A DNA stretch of 64,000 bases from Rurimicrobium sp040387755. GTDB lineage: Bacteria; Bacteroidota; Bacteroidia; Chitinophagales; Chitinophagaceae. Shown here piece after piece: positions 52,274 through 60,293 of this stretch (position 1 is the stretch's first letter; every line of letters begins with the position of its first letter). A model generated the notes under the pieces. The model made no database searches. It saw only the letters and a program-made list of their open reading frames with translations, and was not told the origin of the DNA. The stretch is taken from the NCBI GenBank assembly GCA_040387755.1, contig JAZKDB010000001.1:310001-374000 (forward strand). Direction: 5' to 3'. The position numbers were made by a program, and so were the translations under genes.

Positions 52274-54757
52274 CTATTGGGTTCTTTTTTGCTGGCGCTG
52301 TTTCCTTAATTCCTTGTTCCTTCTTCTTTCCTCGCGGGCAGCACTGATTTCTGAGTTGCGCATTTTCAGTGAGAATTTTAAATCGCCAAGCTCATTGTCC
52401 TTGCCTCTGATGTATAGTCGATAGCCCGGGTTTTTGCGCAATTCGGGGTCTTCGGCAATGTCTTCTTTGGTGAATTTAAACAAGGGGATTTCTATCAGTA
52501 CATCGGTGCCGATTTTTAAGTTGTATACGCCCTGAATCTGGAAGTCGATGAGGTCAGAATTAACCCACATCGGAGGTATTTGTATTTTATTCCCTTCTAT
52601 AGTCAGGGTGTTTTTAATCCGTTCAAAACTGATATGTGCCAGCCTGTCTTTTCTGAAGACCATTCGCCCCAACCTCATCAATGGTTTAAAATTGATTAAT
52701 TCACCTTTCTTGATTTCGAAAGAAGTGCTCCCCTTAATAGAGTAAGGGATTAAACGGGCATTGGCATCAAACAGACCGCTCAGTTTGCTTTTGATATCGA
52801 TAGTGCCTTTCAGGTTTTCGGGGTCAAAAGAGCGCTGGCCAAAATTGTCAAAACTATACAAGAGCTGGTCTATAGCCGCCTGTTGTATGCTGGCTTCTAT
52901 CTGAAAACGGGGATGCAACGTGTCGCTGGCCGAAAAAGCACCAGTCATGTTGATGAGTCCGCCAGATTGTCTCAGGCTTACATTTTGAAAATTAATACCA
53001 TCCTGTAGCAAGGTGATTTTGGCATTGATGTCCTTTGCTATAAATTTTTTGTAGCAAACTTCTTTCACCATGATATTTAAATTGGTGCGCGACACATCCA
53101 GCGCTTCGTCTACAAAATCGGGCATTTTGCTTCCTTGTTCTGCTTTGTCATTTGCAGGCATTCTGGCACGCTTTTGTAGGAAAGTCTGGAATTCATTCAA
53201 ATCAATTTTGTCACTCATCACTGTTGCATCAATCACAATATCACCGGGCCTGTTGCGGTAAAGGGAGATAAAGTTTTTTGATTCTGCAGACACTCTGATT
53301 TCGCTTTTTTGGGAGTGGAGAACACTTTCCACCACCTGTATTTCATTGTCTTTTATTTGCAGAAAGACATTGCAATCATGAAATTTTAGCTGACGGGGCA
53401 AATAACTCACCTCTCCTTTTTTGATGCCGATTTTGCCTGTAATATTGGTAGGGTAGCCATCTTCTTTTTTGAGCCCACCCTGATAGGCAATATCAATCAT
53501 GGCTTCGCCCGCTCCGAAAAGGAAGCTTTTCCCTTTGAATACATTATTCAGTTTAGATAGTTGAAAAGATGCTTTGACATGCGTTTTGATAAAGGTATGC
53601 TTCACGTTATAAATCAGTACCGTATCGGCTTTGATAGGAATGCCGTTGTAAAGGGCGCTTACCTTTTCCAGTTTTATAAAGCTGTATTGGTCGCCAAATA
53701 GCTGTTGTTTTTTATTGCCATTGACAAATATTAAACTGAAACTGCAGGAATCAAATTTGCCTATTTTGGAATCCAGGCTGTTTTGTCTGAAGTTGGAGGA
53801 AATAGATACATAAGGTATACGCTGATTCTTTAATTTACCTTCGATATGCATCGAGAAGTTAATGGGTTTCTCAAATACAAAGCTGTCCAGTGACTGCTGC
53901 ACCGTTTTGGGCAGCCAGCTTAATCCCTCCTTGTAGTTTACTTTGCGGGAGCCAATTGTGACATCAAATTTATTATCCAGTTTGTCCAGATAAAAATCTC
54001 CGGTCAGTTGAATATCGTGTTTGTTAATGTTAAAAGTTTGACGACGTACACTCAGTATTTTTTGTGCTGCATCGTAACGAAACACCACATTCATCTTTAT
54101 CTTCTTGTTCTTGAAATAGGAGCCCTTATCGGTATTAAAGCAGAATTGTTTTACCAGCACCTCTGCCCTCGTATAAAATCGGTTTTGACCTTTATGTTTG
54201 TCTACACTGCCATCCATGTGATTAACGATAAACTCAAAGTGTTTTTTGTTCAGAGCATTGGTAGAACGAAATGAAACCCTGTTCAGTTCAAAGTGTTTAA
54301 TGTGCAGATTGTTTTTTCCTTTCTTTTTCTTGTCCGGCACTTTGCCAAAAATATCCTTGTTGCTCAGCTGATGTGCATCTTCAAAAATATTCATTTGTGC
54401 GTCACTGATAATGAGCTTACTCATTTTGGCTTTACCTATCAGCAGCGGCAGGAATTGAAGTTTGATGTAGATGTTTTTGGCATTCAGAAAATCGATATGA
54501 TGCTGTGCCCACTTATCATCTCGGATCACTACTTCTCTTAATGCAAGACTGATATTGGGGAATTGCTCCCAGAGGTCGGGTTCAATATCCTTGATACTGA
54601 GCGTGCCATTATAGGAGTTGTTGAATTCGTCTTCAACCATAGCCAGCAATTCTTTTTTGTGTGTGCTTACATAGATATACATCCCTGTAATCCCAATGGC
54701 AATTATGCTGATGAGTATGACAATGAATCTGACAATTATTTTCCGGTTGAGCTTCAA
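52274..54757 (-). CDS. AsmA-like inner membrane protein
   Basis: 827 residues. An N-terminal membrane helix (IVRFIVILISIIAIGITGMYIYV) is followed by an AsmA-type opening (ELLAMVEDEFNNSYNGTLSIKDIE) and a very long beta-rich body. A C-terminal AsmA_2-like part (residues about 620-800) has GTIDIKSKLSGLF and MRLGRMVFRKDRLAHI. The AsmA superfamily forms bridge-like channels thought to move phospholipid between inner and outer membranes. A charged tail rich in Arg ends the protein. It converges with the preceding gene with 2 bp between stops. Confidence 0.82.
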   Translation of the reverse strand: MKLNRKIIVRFIVILISIIAIGITGMYIYVSTHKKELLAMVEDEFNNSYNGTLSIKDIEPDLWEQFPNISLALREVVIRDDKWAQHHIDFLNAKNIYIKLQFLPLLIGKAKMSKLIISDAQMNIFEDAHQLSNKDIFGKVPDKKKKGKNNLHIKHFELNRVSFRSTNALNKKHFEFIVNHMDGSVDKHKGQNRFYTRAEVLVKQFCFNTDKGSYFKNKKIKMNVVFRYDAAQKILSVRRQTFNINKHDIQLTGDFYLDKLDNKFDVTIGSRKVNYKEGLSWLPKTVQQSLDSFVFEKPINFSMHIEGKLKNQRIPYVSISSNFRQNSLDSKIGKFDSCSFSLIFVNGNKKQQLFGDQYSFIKLEKVSALYNGIPIKADTVLIYNVKHTFIKTHVKASFQLSKLNNVFKGKSFLFGAGEAMIDIAYQGGLKKEDGYPTNITGKIGIKKGEVSYLPRQLKFHDCNVFLQIKDNEIQVVESVLHSQKSEIRVSAESKNFISLYRNRPGDIVIDATVMSDKIDLNEFQTFLQKRARMPANDKAEQGSKMPDFVDEALDVSRTNLNIMVKEVCYKKFIAKDINAKITLLQDGINFQNVSLRQSGGLINMTGAFSASDTLHPRFQIEASIQQAAIDQLLYSFDNFGQRSFDPENLKGTIDIKSKLSGLFDANARLIPYSIKGSTSFEIKKGELINFKPLMRLGRMVFRKDRLAHISFERIKNTLTIEGNKIQIPPMWVNSDLIDFQIQGVYNLKIGTDVLIEIPLFKFTKEDIAEDPELRKNPGYRLYIRGKDNELGDLKFSLKMRNSEISAAREERRRNKELRKQRQQKRTQ

Positions 54758-54866
54758 GTGCTGGTTTTAATTCAGTACAAGATAAGTTAAAATGAAGAGG
54801 CACAAAAGCCAATTAATAATAAAACTTTTTTAAAGCACATTAATATTGCAAATTGCAAGGATAATT

Positions 54867-55799
54867 ATGAAAAATCAAACCAAAGCCTATCTCGCCTACG
54901 CATTTATCTGTATCATCTGGGGGACTACCTATCTGGCTATTCGACTGGCGGTATTGCATTACCCACCTTACCTGATGGCCGGTACACGCCAGCTGGTTTC
55001 GGGTGCTATCCTGATAGCAGTGGCTTTAATGATTAATCGTAAAGTAGACCTGAGCCGTAAGAATCTGATTCAGCAGGCTATCATTGGTTTTTTACTCATC
55101 ACGATGGGTAATGGCCTTGTTACCTGGGCCGAGCAGTATATACAAAGTGGTGTCGCTGCCTTGATTTGTTCCACCATGCCCATCAGTGCAGTACTGATTA
55201 ATATTGTGAGTGGTAAGGAGAAACTGAATTTGCGTGTGATATTGGGGATGCTGATGGGCTTTGCGGGTGTGGCACTTATTTTTCACGACAGTATCAACCA
55301 TAATCCAGATGGCGACCAGGATATTTTTGTCATCGGTATTATTGCACTTTTTGTAGCCACATTTAGCTGGGCTTTGGGTAGCTTGTTTAATAAGCGGAAT
55401 GCTAATGCCAAAAACAGCATCTTTAATGCCGGATTGCAGATTGTGATTGGTGGTGCTTTAATGTTGCTCATCAGCCCCTTTGTAGATAATTATGAGCATC
55501 TGGAACTCTGGAATGAAGAAGGCTTTTGGGCATTTGCTTATCTGGTCGTTTTTGGTTCGGTTTTGGCTTATGCTGCATACATGTATGCCCTTAAAATATT
55601 GCCTGTGGGTTTTGTTACCTCTTATGCCTATATCAATCCTTTGGTAGCGGTATTATTGGGTAGCTGGATGCTCAAAGAGCCTTTGAATGAATATACCATT
55701 ATAGCTTTTGTAATGATTATTCTTGGTATTTTTATTGTCCGTTCGGGCTACAAGAAGCAAAATGCATTGAAGGCTGTACCCGAAGAGCAGCAAGCGTAA
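54867..55799 (+). CDS. EamA-family (DMT) transporter
   Basis: 310 residues with ten membrane helices in two EamA repeats. The first begins YLAYAFICIIWGTTYLAIRLA and the second IIALFVATFSWALGSLFNKRN. The conserved Pro/Gly-rich helix ends (LPVGFVTSYAYINPLVAVLLG) are clear. Members move metabolites or amino acids out of the cell; the substrate is unknown. The ATG at 54867 is preferred over a TTG at 54846. Confidence 0.88.
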   Translation: MKNQTKAYLAYAFICIIWGTTYLAIRLAVLHYPPYLMAGTRQLVSGAILIAVALMINRKVDLSRKNLIQQAIIGFLLITMGNGLVTWAEQYIQSGVAALICSTMPISAVLINIVSGKEKLNLRVILGMLMGFAGVALIFHDSINHNPDGDQDIFVIGIIALFVATFSWALGSLFNKRNANAKNSIFNAGLQIVIGGALMLLISPFVDNYEHLELWNEEGFWAFAYLVVFGSVLAYAAYMYALKILPVGFVTSYAYINPLVAVLLGSWMLKEPLNEYTIIAFVMIILGIFIVRSGYKKQNALKAVPEEQQA

Positions 55800-55810
55800 A
55801 TCAATTTTTT

Positions 55811-56038
55811 ATGAGACAATTTAAGAAAGGAACAGTACCCGATTTGCCCTTTTCACTGGCTGTTAAAAAGCCGCTGCCCATTCGTTGTATTCAAATCAAT
55901 GAGCCATTTGAGGTAGAAACCCTGGAGGGGACTTTTAGCGGAAAAGCAGGAGATTTTCTCATCATAGGAGTAGAAGGGGAGATGTATCCCTGCGAGGAGC
56001 AGATATTCTACAAGACTTATGATATTGTAAAGGATTAA
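55811..56038 (+). CDS. small PGDYG-like domain protein
   Basis: 75 residues, no signal peptide. The C-terminal half AGDFLIIGVEGEMYPCEEQ with the following FYKTYDIV resembles the small PGDYG domain, recalled as a pattern of Gly-Asp, then Gly-Glu-x-Tyr-x-Cys and Phe-x-x-x-Tyr. Function unknown. It follows the EamA transporter by 11 bp and is likely cotranscribed. Confidence 0.65.
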   Translation: MRQFKKGTVPDLPFSLAVKKPLPIRCIQINEPFEVETLEGTFSGKAGDFLIIGVEGEMYPCEEQIFYKTYDIVKD

Positions 56039-56135
56039 GCTGAACTCAATACTCGGCTTTGGGCCGTCATATGAGGGAATATCTGGTTGAAACTAGCATT
56101 GTTTATTGTGCCATTCAAACAATTGAATCAATAAA

Positions 56136-56171
56136 AAAAGGGTCAATAGAAAATTTTCTATTGACCCTTTT
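56136..56171. terminator. bidirectional terminator (36-bp palindrome)
   Basis: Two 18-bp arms (56136-56153, 56154-56171; first arm AAAAGGGTCAATAGAAAA) are perfect complements, with A/T tracts at both ends. It serves the plus-strand PGDYG gene and the minus-strand cargo gene. Confidence 0.9.
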
Positions 56172-56190
56172 GTCAGCGCTCTTTCAGCGC

Positions 56191-58281
56191 TTATTTTGAT
56201 ATTTCAATTTTCTCTGTTCGTAGTTTTGTCGAATCTCCCATTATATTAAAATAGTAGATTCCTTTCTTTAAGCTACTTATATCAATGTTATTGATTCCTT
56301 TGCTGAGCAGATTACTCATTAATTTTTGCCCGTTCTCGTTCAGGACAATCAACTCCATTGGTTTATCATAATTATTGGTATTGATGGTAATTGTTTTTGT
56401 TGTCGGATTGGGGTAAAGCAATATTTCCGGACTAAAGTGCTCACTAAATACACTCAATGTTAGCGGAGCGATTTGAAAAGTACCGTCTAGATTGTAATTC
56501 TTGAGCTGATAGAGGTTCATCCCATTAAACGGCTTCTCATCTGTTAACGAATATTTTGTCCTGTCGTTTTCAGCTTTTAAAGACCCTATTTTCGTATAAT
56601 TAAGACCGTTTGCACTTCTGAGGATTTCATAACTGTCAACATCTTTTTGTTCAGCAACCTGCCAGTTTAAGTTGATTTTGTCCTGTTGTTTTTCTGCACT
56701 GAAAGATATCAATCGAATAGGCAAAGGAACAGCTGCGGCAAAAGGAATCAGAAAATCTTCCACCTCGCCGTCCTGAAACGGAGCATTAGTTGCATTAGAG
56801 GTTGTGATGGCTTCAGTGGTCATCCTGATCCTTGCGAAGGTGTTGGCATCACTGGTGCTGCTTCGTGTGAGCGTCTGTGAGGTCCATGTAAAGGTTACAG
56901 TTCCGGTAGTAGTTCCTGCAGCTGTTGTAGCCGTTTTTCCTTCGCTGGCATCAAATACACCGTTATTGTTCCAGTCTATCCACGCTGCATAATTGGCAAT
57001 GCTTCCTGAGGTGTTGTTAAATGAAGTGGTGATTGAATAGGTGGCGATAACATCGCTAAGGGTAGAAACACCAATTACAGAATCAATTGAAGCAACACCA
57101 TTGTCTGTGTCTCCATTTGCTAATGGTCCCGGATTACCATTGTTTTCGGTAGTAACAGATGCCCCCAGCGTGAGTAATGGGACTGTGGGAATAACATGTA
57201 CAGGGCCATTTACACCCTTATTGGTTCCATAAGTATTAGGAGCATCACCATAGTCAAAGTCGAAGCTGAATACTAAAGGAGATACACCGGAGTTTTGGGC
57301 TCCTGTTGTAGCATGTCCACCAGCGGCCAGGTCATTTCTTATACCCCAGAGTATAAATAAATGATCAACTTTGTTGGTTCCAAAATCAAACAAGGCCTGG
57401 TTTTTGACATCGTCCGGGTCATTAATTGCAGGTGTGGCACCAGTTGTATTTTTTGCCAGTGTTTTAGTGGTAAAGGAGGGTACCGAACCTGTGATTTCGG
57501 CATCAACCAGTGTATGCCAACTTGTATTGACTGTTTCAACTACAGATGCCAATTCCGTACTGGCGCTAAAAGAAATTGAAGGGTCAACTGCAGTGATTCC
57601 ATTATATCCAAAAATGGTAAACCACTCCTGATTTCCTGCAACATTAGATCCATCACAATCTATTAATAATAATTCCTTTGCCAATATAGGTCTGTCTGCC
57701 CAAAAGTGAAAACCTATGGCATTACCAAAATTGCTGATTTCTCCTCTGTCAATATCCCCTCTTGGTTCGGCGTTTATCCTCGTAAAGTTTAGAGGGTTTT
57801 TGTCACCTCCATATCCGCTTATAGCCAGACCATCCGGTCCTGTTGGAGTTAAAGCGCCATCGTCAACCCCGTTATATATACCTCCGAATTCATACTGATT
57901 ATAAAGTCCGTGGTCGGTATAGGGTGGCGAAGCAGTTCCAAGACTAATTACTTCGGCTTTTAATACAGTTCCGTCCCGAAGTATCACTCCTGTTGGCATA
58001 CTGGCAAGTATTTCACCAATAGGTACGTTGTCTATCGTTTGGCCATAAGAATTAAATGAAACAGCGAGCAAGAAGATTGAAAGGAAACCTCTGGCCATTC
58101 TGTTTGGTTTGCGCATTTCTTCTAATTCATACTTCTCAATAATCTTAGCCTGTTTGCCCTTATTGAGCATTATTTCATGTGTTGTTTGAGTATTGTTTTT
58201 TGGGTTGGAAATTATTTTTTCGATATATTTTAATTTCAACTCTAATGGAAGTTTAAATAAGAATTTTGTGGATTTCAACAT
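56191..58281 (-). CDS. type IX secreted GEVED-domain protein
   Basis: Up to 696 residues. A signal peptide (RMARGFLSIFLLAVSFNSYGQ) sits at residues 61-85, so the protein starts either at 58281 with a 60-residue charged N-terminal extension or at the ATG codons 58116 or 58098. The operator array at 58325-58408 makes a start near 58281 plausible. The body has a beta-rich domain, then FDYGDAPNTYG and a GEVED domain (WIDWNNNGVFDASEG ... PFQDGEVEDFLIPF). A fibronectin-like piece (NWQVAEQKDVDSYEIL) leads into the type A sorting tail (ILLYPNPTTKTITIN ... GIYYFNIMG). Surface adhesin or binding role is inferred. Confidence 0.87.
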   Translation of the reverse strand: MLKSTKFLFKLPLELKLKYIEKIISNPKNNTQTTHEIMLNKGKQAKIIEKYELEEMRKPNRMARGFLSIFLLAVSFNSYGQTIDNVPIGEILASMPTGVILRDGTVLKAEVISLGTASPPYTDHGLYNQYEFGGIYNGVDDGALTPTGPDGLAISGYGGDKNPLNFTRINAEPRGDIDRGEISNFGNAIGFHFWADRPILAKELLLIDCDGSNVAGNQEWFTIFGYNGITAVDPSISFSASTELASVVETVNTSWHTLVDAEITGSVPSFTTKTLAKNTTGATPAINDPDDVKNQALFDFGTNKVDHLFILWGIRNDLAAGGHATTGAQNSGVSPLVFSFDFDYGDAPNTYGTNKGVNGPVHVIPTVPLLTLGASVTTENNGNPGPLANGDTDNGVASIDSVIGVSTLSDVIATYSITTSFNNTSGSIANYAAWIDWNNNGVFDASEGKTATTAAGTTTGTVTFTWTSQTLTRSSTSDANTFARIRMTTEAITTSNATNAPFQDGEVEDFLIPFAAAVPLPIRLISFSAEKQQDKINLNWQVAEQKDVDSYEILRSANGLNYTKIGSLKAENDRTKYSLTDEKPFNGMNLYQLKNYNLDGTFQIAPLTLSVFSEHFSPEILLYPNPTTKTITINTNNYDKPMELIVLNENGQKLMSNLLSKGINNIDISSLKKGIYYFNIMGDSTKLRTEKIEISK

Positions 58282-58324
58282 TCTGATGTATTTATTTAAA
58301 ACGTTATTATTTGACAGATTTTCT

Positions 58325-58408
58325 TTGTGAAATGCTATTTATTCTTTATGAAATGGCATTTATTTTTTGCGAAAGTATATTTATTTTTTGTAAAAAGCAT
58401 ATAATTCT
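58325..58408 (-). promoter_or_regulatory. four-copy 21-bp repeat, LytTR-like operator array
   Basis: Four tandem 21-bp units (58325-58345, 58346-58366, 58367-58387, 58388-58408). On the minus strand, toward the cargo gene, the 9-mers are GCTTTTTAC, TACTTTCGC, CCATTTCAT and GCATTTCAC, each separated by 12 A/T-rich bases. Spacing equals that of LytTR direct repeats (9+12), and the words match the consensus at up to 7 of 9 positions, with T instead of G at position 4. The array ends 44 bp before the ATG at 58281. Compare the exact-match site at 62936. Confidence 0.55.
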
Positions 58409-58632
58409 TTATAAATTGTCTTTTTATAAATTCAAATATTCCTTAAATATTATAATTTACGAAGAACATATATGTTTATATTTAAATGTTTTTATGGGTA
58501 ATTGTTTGTTTTGATAAAAGCATGAAAGTGTACAGGTAATATTAAAACCCAAACCTGCTTCAGCCAAGGGAAACTGAATTATATATGTTGTTTTTAAAGT
58601 ATTCGTGTAGTGTGGGGGCAGTAATGAAAAGG

Positions 58633-58666
58633 AAAAAGCCTTGAAATTACATTTCAAGGCTTTTTT
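58633..58666 (+). terminator. orphan terminator-like hairpin
   Basis: A 15-bp perfect stem (58633-58647/58651-58665) with loop TAC and six T after it. Its stem is almost the same sequence as the tRNA-Gln terminator at 59827-59859, yet no gene ends just before it. Confidence 0.7.
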
Positions 58667-58913
58667 CGCGCAGTAAAGGTTCTAAATATGTCGGACTGTT
58701 TTTGTTGTGAATTTAAGCAGCTTTCAGTTTTTATTTTGATGGATGAAAGACTGCTTTCTATTCATAAATATCAGTGCCTAATTTTGAGCGGTTAGGCAAT
58801 CTGGACTTTAAATAAAAATAACGAAGCCTCAATTGGGTGTCAAATAAGGTGAATCAACTATTTTTGGGCTCATTTATTCATTATACGAAGGCAATTATAA
58901 GGGTGAAGAAGGA

Positions 58914-59210
58914 ATGATGCTCTACTCGCCCCGAACCTTGAGCGTTACTGTGGAAAAGGATCATTCACTATTATCTATTTTCCCCAACCCGACAAATAAG
59001 CAAATAGGCATCAGGAATATAGAATATGGGCAAAAGCTTCTGATAACTATTTATAATTTCACAGGGATATTTATCTTGCAAAAAGATTTGGACATCAATC
59101 ACAACTACATTGATATCAGCTCTTTGCCAGACGGGATATATTATCTTAATATTTTCAATGGTTCAGAAAAAATAGGTTCAGAAAAGTTACAAATATCCAA
59201 GCAACCTTAA
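58914..59210 (+). pseudogene. orphan type IX sorting domain (gene remnant)
   Basis: The 98-codon frame is almost wholly a type A sorting tail (LLSIFPNPTNKQIGIRN ... LPDGIYYLNIF ... EKLQISKQ) with only 20 residues before it. It has no signal peptide, so it cannot be a normal type IX substrate. The frame is open back to 58848 with protein-like content (LYEGNYKGEEG) but no start codon, which points to the 3' end of a larger cargo gene whose body is gone. It ends 1 bp before the LytTR gene. Confidence 0.65.
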
Positions 59211-59211
59211 T

Positions 59212-59574
59212 ATGATATTTTCAAAAACAATGCTTAAAGTGAATGGAAATATTCATTTTGTAGACCCGTTGCAAATTTTATATATACGTGCAGAGTCCTC
59301 CTATACAGTTGTTAAGCTTGCAAATAATGAAGAAATAAAGATTTCTAAAAATCTGAAATACGTCTATGCTCAATTTTTAGACCAGGGTTTTCTTTTCAGG
59401 TCACACAAGTCATTTGTTGTCAACCTCCACTTTGTGGTAAAACTAATCACTACAATGGAAAATCTTTCTTCCTCTGCTATGATTCAGATGTCAAATGGAG
59501 AACAGATTTTATTATCAAACAGGAATAAGGCCAGCTTTTTATCCGCTATAAGAAATCAGGGTGAATTAGTGTAA
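59212..59574 (+). CDS. stand-alone LytTR DNA-binding protein
   Basis: 120 residues comprising a LytTR domain only: DPLQILYIRAESSYTVVKL, then LKYVYAQFLDQGFLFRSHKSFVVNLHFV (ends given; residues about 45-75) and a C-terminal QILLSNRNKASFLSAI. No receiver or membrane part, so activity would not be controlled by phosphorylation of its own receiver. It probably acts as a DNA-binding activator. The nearby 21-bp-period arrays at 58325 and 62936 are plausible targets. It begins 1 bp after the orphan sorting-domain frame. Confidence 0.85.
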   Translation: MIFSKTMLKVNGNIHFVDPLQILYIRAESSYTVVKLANNEEIKISKNLKYVYAQFLDQGFLFRSHKSFVVNLHFVVKLITTMENLSSSAMIQMSNGEQILLSNRNKASFLSAIRNQGELV

Positions 59575-59826
59575 GGCTGGGCTGGCTCTTTCTAACTCCT
59601 GTAGTAAATTCTGAACAACAATACATAGCTACTAAGCAGTGAAGCATCAGCATTAAAAAGTGACGAGCTGCTGTTTTTTTTGATGGTGCCAATAGATTTC
59701 TTGATTTCCATACACAACGAAGGGGATTATTTAAAGAATATCGTCAAGTAGAAAGGTTTTTTCGAGTCTTGATAACAAGAATGTATCAGAATTGCATTGA
59801 GCTCCCTTATTTGAATTAATGAATAA

Positions 59827-59859
59827 AAAAAGCCTTGAAATTTACTTTCAAGGCTTTTT
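59827..59859 (-). terminator. terminator of tRNA-Gln
   Basis: 14-bp stem AAAAAGCCTTGAAA/TTTCAAGGCTTTTT with loop TTTAC, starting 6 bp beyond the tRNA 3' end and followed on the minus strand by T residues. Confidence 0.9.
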
Positions 59860-59864
59860 AGGAG

Positions 59865-59935
59865 TAGTCCGACCAGGGTTCGAACCTAGAATGACAGAAT
59901 CAAAATCTGTAGTGTTACCATTACACTATCGGACT
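59865..59935 (-). tRNA. tRNA-Gln (TTG)
   Basis: 71 nt, CCA not encoded. Acceptor stem AGTCCGA/TCGGACT pairs fully; anticodon stem ACAGA/TCTGT frames the loop TTTTGAT with anticodon TTG; T arm has the normal GGTTCGAACC core. Confidence 0.95.
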
Positions 59936-59944
59936 ATCGGGCTG

Positions 59945-59975
59945 CAAAGTTAAGCAGCCATTCCAATTCTCCAAA
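59945..59975 (-). promoter_or_regulatory. promoter of tRNA-Gln
   Basis: Minus strand TTTG (59972-59975), 19-bp spacer, TAACTTTG (59945-59952): an exact match to the Bacteroidota housekeeping promoter, with the tRNA beginning 9 bp downstream. Confidence 0.8.
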
Positions 59976-60293
59976 AAAATCTGAAAAAATTCAAAGATTT
60001 TTTGTGACTTAATTTGTTGTGTGTCATTGCATGAAGGATAGAAGCGCCCACCCAGGCCTTAGGGACAGGGATATCCATTATTCATTTTTGTTAGAAAAAA
60101 GGTCCTGAGTGGAGTCTGCAGCTGACAGTCTGACAAAGAACCTGAGCATCGTGGACAGGCGCTCAAAAAGCAATGCTTTTGTTTTATACTAAAGCGCAGG
60201 ATAGCAACGTTTTAGTATTCTGCTACGTTTTACAGCTAAGCCGCTTTATATTCGCAGCGTTTTAGCAGCCATTCTAATCCTATTAATCATTCT
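59976..60293. other. gene-free stretch before the glycosyltransferase
   Basis: About 320 bp without a gene. At 60207-60275 short related words recur: AACGTTTTAG, CTACGTTTTACAGC and GCAGCGTTTTAGCAGC, spaced by 20-40 bp. This is a small array reminiscent in style of the arrays at 7.2 and 48.2 kb. Confidence 0.45.

Noticed and set aside
58311..58514. 67-codon frame over the 21-bp array
   Set aside because: The 21-bp period produces a seven-residue pseudo-repeat; the DNA is better explained as an operator array.
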